Below are positions 22,692 to 33,751 of a stretch of DNA of 64,000 nucleotides, piece after piece. The stretch is from NCBI GenBank assembly GCA_963556145.1, contig OY744469.1, positions 6,482,767-6,546,766 on the forward strand. The letters run 5' to 3'. Positions within the stretch are counted from its first letter, which is position 1; every line of letters begins with the position of its first letter. The position numbers were made by a program, and so were the translations under genes. The notes beneath the pieces were generated by a model. That model had not been told where the DNA came from and ran no database searches. It saw nothing but the letters and a program-made list of their open reading frames with translations. This stretch comes from Hygrocybe punicea. Lineage: Eukaryota > Basidiomycota > Agaricomycetes > Agaricales > Hygrophoraceae.

Positions 22692-22937
22692 TGTTGGATT
22701 TCACATGTGTAGATTACATGATCAGGACGTGATTGGGACATGTGACATTGTTTATCGTATATCAACGTCACACAGATGATTCTGCTACCTCAGTCATTCT
22801 GTTCACAGCTGAGGTACATATTCCTCACATTGTATAGACCATCCACTAACTGTATTATACTTAGCCTGACTAGGATGCAGGTATAATACATAGTCGTTCT
22901 GTTCATGGCTGAGCCTGACTAGGATACAGTTTTAACA
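22692..22937 (+). repeat. 3' LTR of the copia element
   Basis: 246 bp, TGTTGG...TTTTAACA. It contains a partial duplication of GTTCTGTTCA...GAGCCTGACTAGGAT that is absent from the 5' LTR and explains the length difference. Confidence 0.85.
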
Positions 22938-23813
22938 CAATAATTACTACACAGCCAGCCAGTTGAGCTGTGCCACTGAGCTTAAGCTAGAAAAGTTAGT
23001 TTACAGGGCAAAAATAATTGAGCCGTAGCTTAGAAGCAGCATGTTAAGCTTCAATTGGGATCAATTCATTGAGGGACTGAGTCCTAAACTAAACTTAAGC
23101 CTGGGACAAATCTAATTTAGAACTTAGCAAATTTGCAGATATGGCCTGTGGTTGTTTTCAAACTTGCGCCAGGTGCAAAATCACATCCACTACTAGTAAG
23201 CCTAATTGGGATAACCAAGGTCCAAAGAAGCAAAAAAAAGAAACACACATCAAGGGATTCAAACTCTCGAATCACATTACACTGTTACCCATCAGAAATT
23301 GTAGCTGTAACTACTGATCTACAGAAGACTTATGCTGATGGAATGTAATAAACAATGGCCACCTTCTGCAGGCATATAATGGGGTCCAGCAATTGCTTAT
23401 AAAATCTGTGCACACACTTGTTAAGGTAATTGTTTCAAATGTGGTCAACTCAAGATAAATGAGATACACCCTCAGTTTAGTGCAATAAAATATATATCAG
23501 TTAATTGAAAAGTCACGAAACACTACTGACAAACATTAGAACTAGTTTTCACAGCAAACTGAAGCAATTAATCACTTAACATGAGTCTCTACTACTTTTG
23601 ACTACCAGAAAAGGCTTCGCTGATGCTTGACAAACATTACATAAGCAAACCTTTTGCCACTCGCCCATAGCAACTGTGTAGGTTGCCACACTGCTATAAT
23701 CACCAATCAAACTATCAGAGGTTCTTCTAATGTACATTTAGAACAAATTGTTCACAACAGATTTTTTTTTCACTCTAATTTCCCCCTAGAACAATGGTGA
23801 TTCCATTGGTTTG
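22938..23813. other. No recognisable gene
   Basis: AT-rich sequence with short ORFs only. No repeat boundary or domain was recognised. Confidence 0.4.
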
Positions 23814-24449
23814 TAGTGAACTGCAGGGGTATAGTGACCCTGCAGGTTTTTGGTCACGGGTAGCCACGGGTACGGGTATGGGTAGCCAAATCTGGACCTG
23901 GCCCAAACCCACACCCGTGGCACAGGTCACATGGGTTTATCGTGAGTAGTGTCACGACCACGTGACATCCGGTTTGCTCTCAACCAGCAACAGCAACAGT
24001 GACAACAACAACGAGAACGGCAACAACAACAATGGACAACAATGGGACATGGGGAGAAGGGCAGCAGGAGGGCAGTGCACCCACCCCCATTGCAGTAAGT
24101 AATCGTTTTTTTGTTTTTTTTCTTAGCTACTCATTGCAACCGCGAGGTAACCGGGAGGATGGTGGTGTGCCCACAACCTGGTCGCGGCCAACCCACACCA
24201 CCACGATGACTGGCCATCACTGCTGCCTCGGCCACCACCACTCTCCCCCTCCCCCTCTCCCACTCCCACACACACGCTCTTCCACTCCCACTCCACTTAA
24301 ATAAAATTTGTAGTTTATTATATAATAATATATATTTGTTAAAGTGGTGAACCCACGGATCACCGTACCTGCTGTCATGGGTATGGGTATTGCTGGGTAC
24401 GGGTGCAGGTTGATGAAAAAAACCCACGGTAGACCTGTGACATTCACTA
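23814..24449. mobile_element. 636-bp hAT-like element with exact 8-bp target duplication
   Basis: Flanked by TTGGTTTG at 23,806-23,813 and 24,450-24,457. Ends are TAGTGAACTGCAGGGG and (reverse complement) TAGTGAATGTCACAGG. Subterminal zones carry CGGGTANGGGTA words. The centre has an AACAACAACGAGAACGGC tract, a GTAAGT donor at 24,095 with a TTCTTAG acceptor at 24,126, and GGTGGTGTGCCCAC. It encodes no transposase. Confidence 0.8.
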
Positions 24450-24457
24450 TTGGTTTG

Positions 24458-24987
24458 AAAGATGTAGCAAGATTTTTAAAAATCTACTGTGAACAAGTTA
24501 TGCAGATTGAAGTTCTATCACACTTTTGTTATATGTGCCAAGGTTGAAATGTATTGGTAGAGGTTGCAGAAATATTTACCATTTCTTCTCAAACTTTCGT
24601 AGTCTGCCACGCGCACAAATAAAACCAAATTTGAAAGGGGATTGCCGGACCCCACATATAATGGGCAACCCAAAATGGCAAAGTGTGCCGGGCAATGCCA
24701 CAGGTTAGCATAGGGTGACAGCAAGTTCATGCTGAGGGTGGTTTTGAATTGGTGCCCAGCGCAAAACTCGCTTAGTGCTTGGCACCAACTTGAACTGCCA
24801 GCTTTGCCCAGGCAGAATTTCAAATCCTCTTAGGCAGGCATTTGAGGCAATACTTAGTTTATAATTATTTTGGGGCTTAGCATAATTGATTTCTATGCTG
24901 AGTTTAGAAGCGGCAAAAATGCGCTGGGCGCACATCATGATTTACTATCCGGCAGTGTACACATTATACAGCAACTTAAATAAAATA
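24458..24987. other. No recognisable gene
   Basis: AT-rich intergenic sequence downstream (on the minus strand) of the conserved hypothetical gene. No supported feature. Confidence 0.4.
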
Positions 24988-27438
24988 TCACAATGCCATG
25001 CCAGTGTGTGTGTGACGATCAAGGAAGCTATCTGAAAATGAAGATATAGCAATTTTGAGCAATTGACACTGCCGATGGCCTCTCAATTGGTCCCGCCATT
25101 TGTTTGCAGGAAGTGGCTGTCCTCCATTTTCGATTTCGATCAGCCGTTTTTGGTACACATTCTCATTCCAAACTGTCCAGCGGCCATAATTTTCCCCACA
25201 TTTAATTTCCTCATAGGTGGAGGCCAGTGGCCACCAGGACTTGATGGCTATCTGATTGTGGTTGCCTGAGATGACAAGTGTGAGACATAAGATACAGATA
25301 CCCGATACTCAAATAACATACCTGTATGGCAAACATAGGCTCCAGAAATCAACATGAGTTCACTCTCACTCAGTTCATCATCCCACAGGCAGAGGTTATA
25401 TTCTGGATCTTCGGCAAAAAAGTTGCCACTTGCAGAGGAGGGACCTTGCAGTACGGTATCGAAGCTAGTTTCTTGTACAGCTAGACACCATATGATTCCT
25501 CCCCTGAGTAATGCTGCACAGCCTCTAGGGCCGCCAAGGACAACAGCACGCTGATGCAAGTATGCGTCGTAATCTCTTCTGGAAAATCGGTACCCAGAGA
25601 GGCGAATTGGGACTATGCTTGTAGTTGAGAATTGGGGTGAACAGCGGACCGATTCAGGAAGAAGAGTCCGGAATGGAATTCCTCATTGCAGAAGGATGCG
25701 AGCAATCTCCAAATCACTGAGATCTGGGTGCATTTGACAAATATAGAGGGCGTCAGCAGAGTTTTTCACTGCGATTTTCCATGCGACTGTGGAATGCCAC
25801 CCAAAGTCAACGATTAGCAGCCCAGATGAGAGGCGGCAGAGATGCGTGATATGGACAGTGGCAGACAGAGCACGGCGATTCTCTTCGCTCAAGTCCCACA
25901 AGTCGTGTTGAGGTTGTCGACAGGAAATGAGGCATTTAAGAAATTCATGAGCAATGTTACCAAGTGGAACCTCGAAGATAGGATCATCCTGTTGTGGCAA
26001 GCCGATCAGCTGCAGAAATAGTTTCCTGGCCACAGGATCGACCAAGTCAGTTGCTACATTTGGGACAGGCAGAGGCGGAACGAAGCCGTAATGTTCAGAG
26101 AGGATGTGAATAGCTTCATGCAAGTTGGGTGTTTCTGCTGCAGGTACTTGATCATTATCAACAAGGGTGGGAGGTGATGGCGACCTCTGATGAGGTTGCA
26201 ATGTAGGAGAATAATGCACATTGACATTGACATCCTCGCCCTCGTAGAAATCGTCATCCTCCTCCTCGTCTGGAGGCCCAAATGCCTCACAGCAATCCCA
26301 TTCATTCCAGAAAGGATCGTACCACTTCTGCTGGTCGCCGTAATTACTCAGTGTGTCCTCCCTCACATTCTTAAATACCACTGTGCGCACCAGCTGCAGA
26401 GGGTCGTCATCGTTCTCGATCCACTCAAACACCTGGGCGCTTTTGATGGGTGGTCTACGAGCCCGATTCAGACGCGTCTGCCAAGCCACTGTGGTTTCTG
26501 TAACCAAGATCTTAGCATTCAACTGATCGCATTTGGCAAAGAAAGCCTGTCAAGTCTGGCGGGCTTGAGTTTTGGGAGTATGAGTGTCTGGGGGAGATAA
26601 GGGTTTTTGAGTGATGAACATCGTCGCCTCCTGCAATTTGTGGGGTGGGCGAGCAAAGACTGAAAGCCCAGATTTAACTTCAGTCACACGGCCCTCCTTT
26701 GTGCCCCAAGGATACCAAACAGGTATGTTATAGTAACAAAAGCAATCGACGTTAGGCTGGTTTTGTTCTGCCTCGACCAAATTGAGAAAAAGACCAACAC
26801 GAGGGCTACATGGAGAATAATCACAGACGGTGGACGAGAGAACGCCAGCCAACCAGGTCTGGTCACACTCGGCGTCAGCCAAGAGCGTGATCCATTCTGG
26901 GATAACATGGCTGGTTTTGTCGGTATAATTGTTTCCCACTGCGGCTAGGTAGGAGAGGATGATTATCCATACCACAAACCAGTCTCGGGAGAGCACCGCT
27001 CGTTGCCGGGTTATGTTGGGATTCTTGTAGTGAAAGCGGCAACCCCATGCACACGGGTCATCAGGAAAAACACTTTGGCTCTCACGTTATCCTGGGAATG
27101 TTGCATTTTCCCAGGGTGTCACAGGAGTGTCTGAGAGTGCCTGAGAGTGCCTGAGAGTGCTGCAGACTACCTCAGAGTCCCATAGAGTCCCATAGAGTTT
27201 ACATGTTAGAGAATACGTTCTGAACACTGCACGTGTACCCACAGTACTAGTGTTGCCGAAGTTCAATTCGGTCCGGTTCCGCCTTTTTGGCAGAACCGCG
27301 AACTGAACTTCGGGTCCGGTTTGGTGCAGGGCCAAACCCAGACCCAGACGGCATCGAACCGTCTCTCCACGTTCGGTCTGGGTTCAGACACGTCTGAACC
27401 CAGGACCGAGGTGGGCTCACCCCCTCATAGCTCTGTTC

Positions 27439-27492
27439 TCCTCGCGAATGGCAGGCACGTATCAATTGATACGGCGCTGCACTTCGCGAGGT
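27439..27492. repeat. 54-56 bp palindromic repeat, copy 2
   Basis: TCCTCGCGAA ... CGTATCAATTGATACG ... TTCGCGAGGT. The 16-bp centre (27,458-27,473) is a perfect palindrome. Confidence 0.8.
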
Positions 27493-27509
27493 AGTTGGGC
27501 TGCAGGGGA

Positions 27510-27900
27510 GCCGTCCAGCGCTGTTGCTGCTGCTGCTGCTGCTGCCATTGCCGTTGCCACTGTCGCTGTTGCTGCCGCTGCCGTGGCCGTTGCTGCCGTG
27601 GCCGTTGCTGCTGGCCGTTGCCGTTGCCATTGCCATTGCCGCCGCTGGTGGTGATGGTGGTGGTGATGTTGCAGCTGTCCACGGCGTGGGTGGCGTTGCT
27701 GCCACAGCTGCTGCCAGCATTGCTGCTGTTGCCGGCGTTGCTGCTGTTGCCGGCGTTGCTGCTGTTGCCGGTGTTGCTGCTGTTGCCGGTGTGCTATTTC
27801 CGACGCTGCTGCTGTTGGCGCTGCTGCTGGCCGTTGCCGTCATCATTGTTGCCGTTGCCGTTGCCATTGCTGGTGGTGGTGGTGGTGGTGGGGTTGCGGC
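27510..27900. repeat. GTTGCTGCTG/CAGCAACGGC low-complexity tract
   Basis: Reads as GCTGTTGCCG repeats on plus and GGCAACAGCAGC on minus. ORFs of poly-Gln, Ala or Pro type in several frames are artefacts. It occupies the position of the GAC/AAC tract in related modules. Confidence 0.75.
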
Positions 27901-27967
27901 TGTCCCGCGTCCGTTGCCATTGCATTGGCGTTGGCGTGGGCTCGCGATGTGGTCGCGGTCAAGTTTC

Positions 27968-28008
27968 CTGTAACAGATAGTAAAGTTAAGATAAATGATG
28001 AGACTTAC
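27968..28008 (-). other. Consensus intron in TIR element member 1
   Basis: On the minus strand, GTAAGTCTC...TCTTAACTTT...GTTACAG, 41 bp, upstream of the low-complexity tract, mirroring the layout at 602, 16,125 and 49,269. Confidence 0.5.
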
Positions 28009-29281
28009 CACAGTGTGTCCATAAACGCGACATGATGTCGCGTTCATTGGCCTTGCGTTGTTGTTGGTGAAGAAACCTCGAATCGTGTAATGATCACATG
28101 ATACGCGATTTCAGACATGAAAATATATATTTTAGTATCTACATAGCTAAATAGAGATTGTGGTTTGCAGTTTGAACTGGGGTTGGATCAGTTCCATTTG
28201 GCATTACTAACCTGGGGACACTGACCCTTTGAAAACTGTTTCCTAAAAAGTTGTCAATTTTATGGCAATAAAATGATTGCCTTTTTTGGACACCTGACCG
28301 CTACATTGGCAATGTTTGGCATGCATTTCTATCAAACACAGACAAATGGTCCGTGCACATCTTCAAACACTATATAACTCACATGCTTTGCTTACTCTCC
28401 AGCTCACTTAACTTAACGGTGCTTTGTAAGTCAACGTGTATTGTCATTGATACTTAATTAATAATAATTTCAGGATAAAGTATTATTTAATAATTGATAG
28501 TTAATATTTATTTATATATTAAATACAACTGAAATTACAATTAGAATTATATTATTCACATTTTTAATGTTACTCAGCATTTTGAACTTCTTCTGACTTT
28601 GTGAATGAACATCTCAATTATGGATAACAGAAGCATGCACTACAGAACAGCATTATTTCAATAACATATACTTCCGAGAGCTCTCAAGACTTCTTTGTGA
28701 TGGTCTGAGGACCTTCCTCAGAGTGTCTCAGAGTGTCCCAGAGCGCTCTCAGTGCAGAATAGTCAGCCACTGTGCTTTCAGACCATCCCAGGTCACTCTG
28801 AGAGCTCTGGTGCTCTGAGCACTCTGAGACACTCTGAGAGTGTCTCAGAGCTATAGTGTTTTTCCTGATGGTAGAAGGGGAGAAGTAGAGTGACCTGGTA
28901 ACGGATATTCAATAGGCAGGTTGCTCGGGCAAGCATCTGCTCCAGCTGCACCCAACTTTCTACAAGCGCTGACTTGAGGAAAAATCCATCCTTATCTTTC
29001 TCGAGGGGAGGTATATGCGTGAGGCGGTCGAACGGGTACCCAGTAAAGGACGGTTTGAGCAGTAAGAAGCTCATGTATCCAAAAGGAGCCGTCCACCACT
29101 GGGGTTGGTGGAAATGATGGACTCGACATGTGGGTAAGAAAATGTTGGATATATGACAGTGATCGGGTGGTGGCAGTGGAGCATCAACGTCACGTGAGCA
29201 GTTGGGAGAGTAAAAAATATCACCATTGAGGACAATGGTTCGTCTGCTTGGGTGGTGTAGTTCAAGTTCAAGTGTGGGCAT

Positions 29282-30064
29282 GTATTAGTACCAGTAGTTG
29301 TTTTCAACTTGAACTTAGGCTTGAGCCTGTGTAGTCACGTGCCTGTGACCACACAAAATCATGACAACTTCAACTTGAAGTTTTGAACTTGAACAAGTTC
29401 AACTTGAAGTGAAACTTTTAAAGCATCTGAGCGACTTTTGGATTGCAAGAGTTGCTCAGGCCTGTCATTCTGGTTACCTGCGTACCTGCCTGGGGTCGTC
29501 GACCTTCTCGCCAACCTTCCCTGTCGATTCCCAGCTGGAGTTTAGGCCCCACACTGGCAGTGCTCAGGCATTGCTCTGGGTGAGGGGCCACTGGTCTTCG
29601 AGCGGTGATATACTGAGAGAGAGAGAGAGGGTCTCTAAGTGTGGGGTGCGAGTGCTGATCCAAGGGAGGCTCCGAGCTCAACTGTGATGGGGGAAAAAGG
29701 GGAATCCAATCTATTTGTTTGTACTTGTTGTGCTACAATAAGTACATAACAAAAACTGACTAATAAAAATAGGTAAAATAGGTGATTTGGACCTCAGACA
29801 TGCAGCATGCATATCATCCTCCTGGTCACTGAAAATCTGACTGTCCCAGTCAGGAGAAGGGGGGGAGTGAATGAAGAAAAAGTAAAAGTAAAGTGAAATC
29901 AAACCAAAAGAACAAAAGAAATCAGAAAATATAAAGAAAATCAAAAAGAAAATCAAAAAGAAAATCTAAAGGGAAAGAAGACTCTACTCTAAACAAGCAA
30001 CACGATTGTCCAAACCTGAAATCCAATTTTCCAAATAACCAAACTGTTTCTCTAAACTCTTCAC
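29282..30064. other. No supported gene; words shared with 36.7 kb
   Basis: About 29,300-29,410 carries repeated CAACTTGAAGTT words like those at about 36,460 and 33,920. GTCGACCTTCTCGCCAACCT at about 29,497 recurs near 36,750, so a small repeat is probably shared. The rest is AT-rich, with an AAAGAAAATC tandem at about 29,930-29,970. Confidence 0.4.
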
Positions 30065-31066
30065 TCACTTTTCCAACAGAAAATGACTTGCTCGAAAGTT
30101 GATAAAATCGATTTGAACTTTTTGAAGTTCTGAGTATTCTTGAGAGAACCGAGGTGGCTGTGGTGGACACAAGAGTGTGGACTGAATCTTGTACATAGAT
30201 GTTGAATGGGGAGGGGGCATAGCTTTACATGATGATGGTGGTGATGATGGGAAGGGTGGTGCTTGAGGAGCTGTCTTGATTTGAACAGGGATGTGGGAGG
30301 GAGTCAAGGTTGACAGCGAGGGTGATGGCTGTGGTGGTGATGGTGTTTCAGGAGATGGCAGGGGCACATCACAGTTGGTCTCCTGGGGCAACGGCGTGTC
30401 TGTAGGTGCAAATGGGGGACGATTCGGGTGCAAAACAATGGGGCACAGGTCAGGACACCTTGAAGATGGTGTTTTGGGGGAAGGCATGGGCTCTGGTGCT
30501 GGCAGCACATCACGGCTTGATGAAGGGGATGACAGAGGGGGTCTGGACGTGGATTGCGGGCAAATTGGGGGCAAAACGGGGGTGGATGTGGTTGAAATGG
30601 TTGAAAACGGGTTCTGGTGGGCGAGGATGTAGATTTCTGGGGACAATATGGCCACTGACACTGACAGCGTGTCACGGCTGGCTTCTGGGGATGATGGTGT
30701 GGGCGTAGACGACGACAAGGACCGAGACGAGGGCGAAACAAGAGTGGATATGGTGGAACTGGTTGAAAATGAGGTTTGCTGGGCGCCGGCGCAGTTTTCT
30801 GGGGACGGCGTGGGTCCAGACGGTGGGGAGAGGACTGGGCTTGCCTCTGGGGACAACCACAAGTCCATAGATGCGAACAGGGGGCAATTCACAACTAAAA
30901 CGGGGGGGGACGCGTTCATGTGCGCATGGACGCGTTTTTCTGGGGACTGCGCGCGTTCAGATGGCAGGGTTTTGCGACGGATCACATCTGGGGGTGATGG
31001 CGAGGGCATAGATGTGGATGGCTGGCAAAACAAGTGGGAAATGGGCGTGGTCGTGTCGATAAGCAT
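30065..31066 (-). CDS. Proline/serine/threonine-rich ORF, function unknown
   Basis: A 333-codon frame from ATG 31,066 to a TGA at 30,065, rich in PSP, SPET and PPSS runs, with imperfect internal repeats of about 75 residues (SPEIYILAHQNPFSTIST and similar). Low complexity makes the call uncertain. It starts 25 bp from the LTR at 31,092, so it could be a gag-like frame of a minus-strand LTR element or simply host sequence. The C-terminus (FSQEYSELQKVQIDFINFRA) is less repetitive and may be the folded part. Confidence 0.35.
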   Translation of the reverse strand: MLIDTTTPISHLFCQPSTSMPSPSPPDVIRRKTLPSERAQSPEKRVHAHMNASPPVLVVNCPLFASMDLWLSPEASPVLSPPSGPTPSPENCAGAQQTSFSTSSTISTLVSPSSRSLSSSTPTPSSPEASRDTLSVSVAILSPEIYILAHQNPFSTISTTSTPVLPPICPQSTSRPPLSSPSSSRDVLPAPEPMPSPKTPSSRCPDLCPIVLHPNRPPFAPTDTPLPQETNCDVPLPSPETPSPPQPSPSLSTLTPSHIPVQIKTAPQAPPFPSSPPSSCKAMPPPHSTSMYKIQSTLLCPPQPPRFSQEYSELQKVQIDFINFRASHFLLEK

Positions 31067-31224
31067 GTTCTTGATGTGTTGGGACGTGTGGTGTCATGAT
31101 CCAAACAGGATTCGGATCAAAACATAGTAATATGCTGTCACTAGTCACCATCCCTACAGCACACATCACATTACAAGGACCATTCATACTGGAATGCCCC
31201 CATCTGCATATGGAGTAGAAAGGA

Positions 31225-31580
31225 ATACCCTTATCTGCATATAGGACACACAGGAAATCCTTATCTGCACATAGGACATACATGAAACCCTTATCTATAC
31301 AAGGGACATGCAAGGAAACCCTTATCTACAGAAGGGACATGCAAGAAAACCCTTATCTATGCAGAGGAAATGAAGGAATACCCTTATCTTAACTGATAAG
31401 GCCCTCAAAACATCTTATCAGAGGCCAAAGAAGCACAAGAAGCACAGCCACATCCTTATCTCCAATCATAGAGATAACACATGCCACCCATCATTCCCTG
31501 ATCAAGAAGCACATCACATTTCATATCAATTGATCAAATACAGCCCAGCCCTGATCTTATCTTTTTCTTAACTGATAAGG
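31225..31580 (+). promoter_or_regulatory. Array of GATA-type sites in the LTR
   Basis: About eleven CTTATCT, CTTATCA or GATAAG words occur, six of them in units of about 32 bp (GGAAACCCTTATCTACAGAAG). A/T-GATA-A/G is the site of fungal GATA factors (AreA/NIT2 and white-collar types). The array is kept in the copy at 61,605-61,950. Confidence 0.6.
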
Positions 31581-31694
31581 ATACACATATGGCATGGCAT
31601 CAATTGATCAAGAAGCACAGCCTCAGGAAGATGATTCTAGAAGCATACCCTGGCACAGCCCTTGCCTTTGATTCACACACCCAAGATTGGACCA

Positions 31695-32055
31695 GCAACA
31701 TGACTCACTCCCATCAAATGTGACTCATTGGTCTATCCATGACAAATTATGACCCTTATGACATACTCATGACCCCCCATGACTCATTATGACCACCCAT
31801 GACTAATTATGACTATTTCTGACTCATTATGCCCCCTCCTTTGATTATAATACCTATGTGACTCATTAATTGACTCTGTATGAGTCACAAACCCATGCCT
31901 TCCTTTCTTATGACTCCTTATGAGTCATAACCCCCCATGCCTTTCATCATTATGACTCCTTATGAGTCATAAACCTATGCCTCTCCCCTATATGACTCCC
32001 TATGAGTCATATCCTATGCTCTCCATTTCATATACCATTCTATGACTCAGTATGA
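31695..32055 (+). promoter_or_regulatory. Array of TGACTCA/TGAGTCA (GCN4/AP-1-type) sites upstream of the TATA box
   Basis: Roughly ten exact TGACTCA or TGAGTCA heptamers in 360 bp, many in the frame TTATGACTCNTTATGAGTCATAA, end about 30 bp upstream of the TATATATAG box. This is the classic site of fungal bZIP regulators such as Gcn4/CPC1 and AP-1 types. Confidence 0.6.
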
Positions 32056-32520
32056 CTCCTGCTGTAGAATAGGTATATATAGAGCCCAGTTTCTGCTGGA
32101 GATGGCTCAGTCACCTAATCTGACAGGCCCAGTCACAGGACAGTCCCTCTCCCAGATTCTGATTCACCCCTCTGTGTTTGTTTGTATTACTTGTGTAGTA
32201 GTACTTCAAATACCAATTGCAGTTCAAGTCATCATTCATTTGTTTAAGGATATCAATTGCAGTTATATTGATACTCCCTTATTACTTGTTTGATATATTT
32301 TCTTTGTGTTCTGTCACGTAGTACAGTCACATTCATCTTCTTTCAAGTTCTATTGATCATCACCAAAGATATCCCAGTACTTTATTCTGCACTAGTAGCC
32401 AATGTGCGTTTGAAGCTTCGGAATAAAGTCCGATATCTTGATCATCAATCCTACTTGCCTATTGTTCAGTTCATTCATTCTGTACATAGTATTTTGTCAC
32501 ACCTCCCTTTTTGTTTGACA

Positions 32521-32823
32521 TCTACTGTTACACTCGCCCATCGCCCATCGCCTATCGCCCATCGTCCATAATCTATCGCTCATCTCTGTTGTACCTCTGC
32601 TCATTGTATACTTGCTACTTGTATACTTGACTGTTGTACACTTGTTCATCTTACACTGTTCATACTTGCTTGAGTTATTATTCGCTTATACTCTCGCATA
32701 CCTCTTGTCACTCAAAGTCTTTACCTTCAGTAGGGAAGACCTCACTGTTCACTCATCCTCTATAAGTCATACATCTGACTTATATTATTGTCAAGTATTT
32801 GTTGTATCCCTCAAAGCTAACCT
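32521..32823. other. No gene; CATCGCC simple repeat
   Basis: Downstream flank of the LTR. A short run of CGCCCATCG units lies at 32,535-32,585. No primer-binding site is recognised next to the LTR. Confidence 0.4.
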
Positions 32824-32948
32824 TTGATAGGATTCACACCACAACCCCACCACCCAACAGGAATAACCCAGAGTTATAGAAGAGCTAAATCCTTGTTCCC
32901 AAAGGACAACAAGGTAATTTCCCGATCAACGACGCACTCCGGAAACCC

Positions 32949-33751
32949 TTGGTGTGGATTTGTTCAAACACTTCCCACGCAAAACAGCGCCTACTCATAC
33001 GGAGATTCCCACTTCTACCCGTTCCAGTGTGTGTTCTGGGTGCATACCACACAAACATGATATGTACTGGGCCTGGAATGCGTGACTATGAAGCTCGGTG
33101 CTTGGATTTCTTATGGGTACGATGGTTTGAAGTCGTGGAGCCGGGATCTTCAGGATGGGGTAGCTCAAAGCTGGATTCTGTCCACTTCCCACCTATGAGC
33201 GGAGAGAATGCTTTTGGTTTTGTGGATCCAAAAGATGTCCTCTGTGGGTGCCATATCATGCCAGTGTTCACCAAGGGAAGGCGACATGCGGATGCAGTTG
33301 GTATCTCTCATTGTGCTAAGGATGGCCAGGATTACCGCTGTTACTATGTTGGCCGGTAGGTTTAATCATCTGGGAGTATACTCCTTTGTTGACTCTCGAT
33401 AACTAGATTTTCTGCACGAGATCTTGTCATGCGCTACCACTGGTGCTTAGTGCCAAGTTAGTGGTAGGTCATGCTCATGCTCATGGGACTGCTCTCGCTA
33501 TGGCCAGTTGTACACCGGGTCCCCAAGGAGCTGCCAGTGGATCATCAGAACATGTCAAGGAAACATCAAGGGAGAAGGACATCCGAGTCAATGCTCTGAC
33601 TTTGGATGAGAATGGTAGCGATGTTTACGATTCCGATGATTCCAAGTTGGGTTTAGAAGACCGTCATTTGGATGGATGGGAAGATGTTGAATCGGAAGAA
33701 TCAGAAGACGGAGGCCATGAAACGGAGGAAGAGCATTTTACAGGGATGTAG
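32949..33751 (+). pseudogene. C-terminal remnant of a transposon-associated basidiomycete protein
   Basis: From about 33,055 the frame reads CTGPGMRDYEARCLDFLWVR, FGFVDPKDVLCGCHIMPVF and HCAKDGQDYRCYYVGR, then a GTAGGTTTAATC...AACTAG intron (about 33,357-33,410) leading to DLVMRYHWCL and VGHAHAHG. I recall this LDFLWVRW / DPxDVLRGCHIxPAF / CAKDGxDYRxYYVxR / MRYHWG tail as common in basidiomycete mobile-element proteins. The C-terminus is acidic (DVESEESEDGGHETEEEHF). Upstream exons are not identifiable, and the frame changes around 33,050 and 33,450, so this is a remnant. Confidence 0.5.

Larger units (their letters stand above)
9265..22937 (+). mobile_element. Ty1/copia LTR retrotransposon, split by a nested insertion
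   Basis: The 5' LTR (9,265-9,461) and 3' LTR (22,692-22,937) both start TGTTGGATTTCACATGTG and end CAGTTTTAACA. The flanks CAATC/CAATA fit a 5-bp target duplication with one change. The sequence after the 5' LTR, GGTTATGAGCCC, matches the anticodon arm of initiator-Met tRNA, the half-tRNA primer type known from copia. A purine-rich stretch (GGTGAGGAG) precedes the 3' LTR. Domain order is gag, protease, integrase, reverse transcriptase, RNase H, which defines Ty1/copia. Without the 8.47-kb insertion (13,522-21,993) the element is about 5.2 kb. Several frameshifts and stops make it inactive. Confidence 0.9.
27059..28870. mobile_element. 1,812-bp TIR element, CATCAGGAAAA family, member 1
   Basis: Left terminus CATCAGGAAAAACACTTTGG and right terminus, read inward, CATCAGGAAAAACACTATAG. 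GT flanks both ends (27,057-27,058 and 28,871-28,872). Subterminal repeats are GAGAGTGCCT on the left (27,125-27,175) and CTCAGAGTGTCTC on the right (28,715-28,850). The interior has TAGTGTTGCC at 27,250, a palindrome (27,439-27,492), a CTG/GTT-rich tract, an antisense intron (27,968-28,008) and a GTGCACGGACCAT core on the minus strand near 28,350. Subterminal repeats plus a 2-bp duplication suggest a CACTA-like superfamily, but no transposase is present. Confidence 0.8.
24988..29281 (-). pseudogene. Conserved agaricomycete hypothetical gene, split by a TIR element
   Basis: Reading on the minus strand, the first part (29,281-28,873, ATG at 29,281) ends ...TLLLPFY. The TIR element 27,059-28,870 follows, and coding resumes as PCAWGCRFHYKNPN. 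Dropping the element and one copy of its 2-bp duplication keeps the frame. The second part runs through RDWFVVWIIILSYLAAVGN, WFCYYNIPVWYPWG-like CYYNIPVWYPWGTKEG, FFAKCDQLNAK and GIPFRTLLP to a phase-1 intron (GTATGTTATT, about 25,320-25,265), then ...SWWPLASTYEE, LPANKWRDQLR and a TGA at 24,988. Two in-frame TGA codons (about 26,549 and 25,681) interrupt otherwise conserved sequence. I recall this architecture as a recurrent agaricomycete family of unknown function and assign no activity. Confidence 0.65.
31092..32520 (+). mobile_element. 1.43-kb LTR with TGTCA...TGACA ends
   Basis: Starts TGTCATGATCCAAACAGG and ends CTTTTTGTTTGACA. The 5-bp inverted ends, a TATATATAG box at about 32,072 and an AATAAA signal at about 32,421 fit an LTR in plus orientation. 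The flanks do not match each other, so it is either a rearranged solo LTR or one end of a degraded element. Copies: 61,465-62,297 (truncated) and 8,738-9,039 (fragment, minus). A conserved TATCAATTGATCA word occurs in the middle. Confidence 0.7.

Noticed and set aside
28793..29281. Separate small gene for the N-terminal part of the split hypothetical protein
   Set aside because: Its frame runs straight into the TIR element and continues in frame on the far side, so it is one gene broken by insertion.
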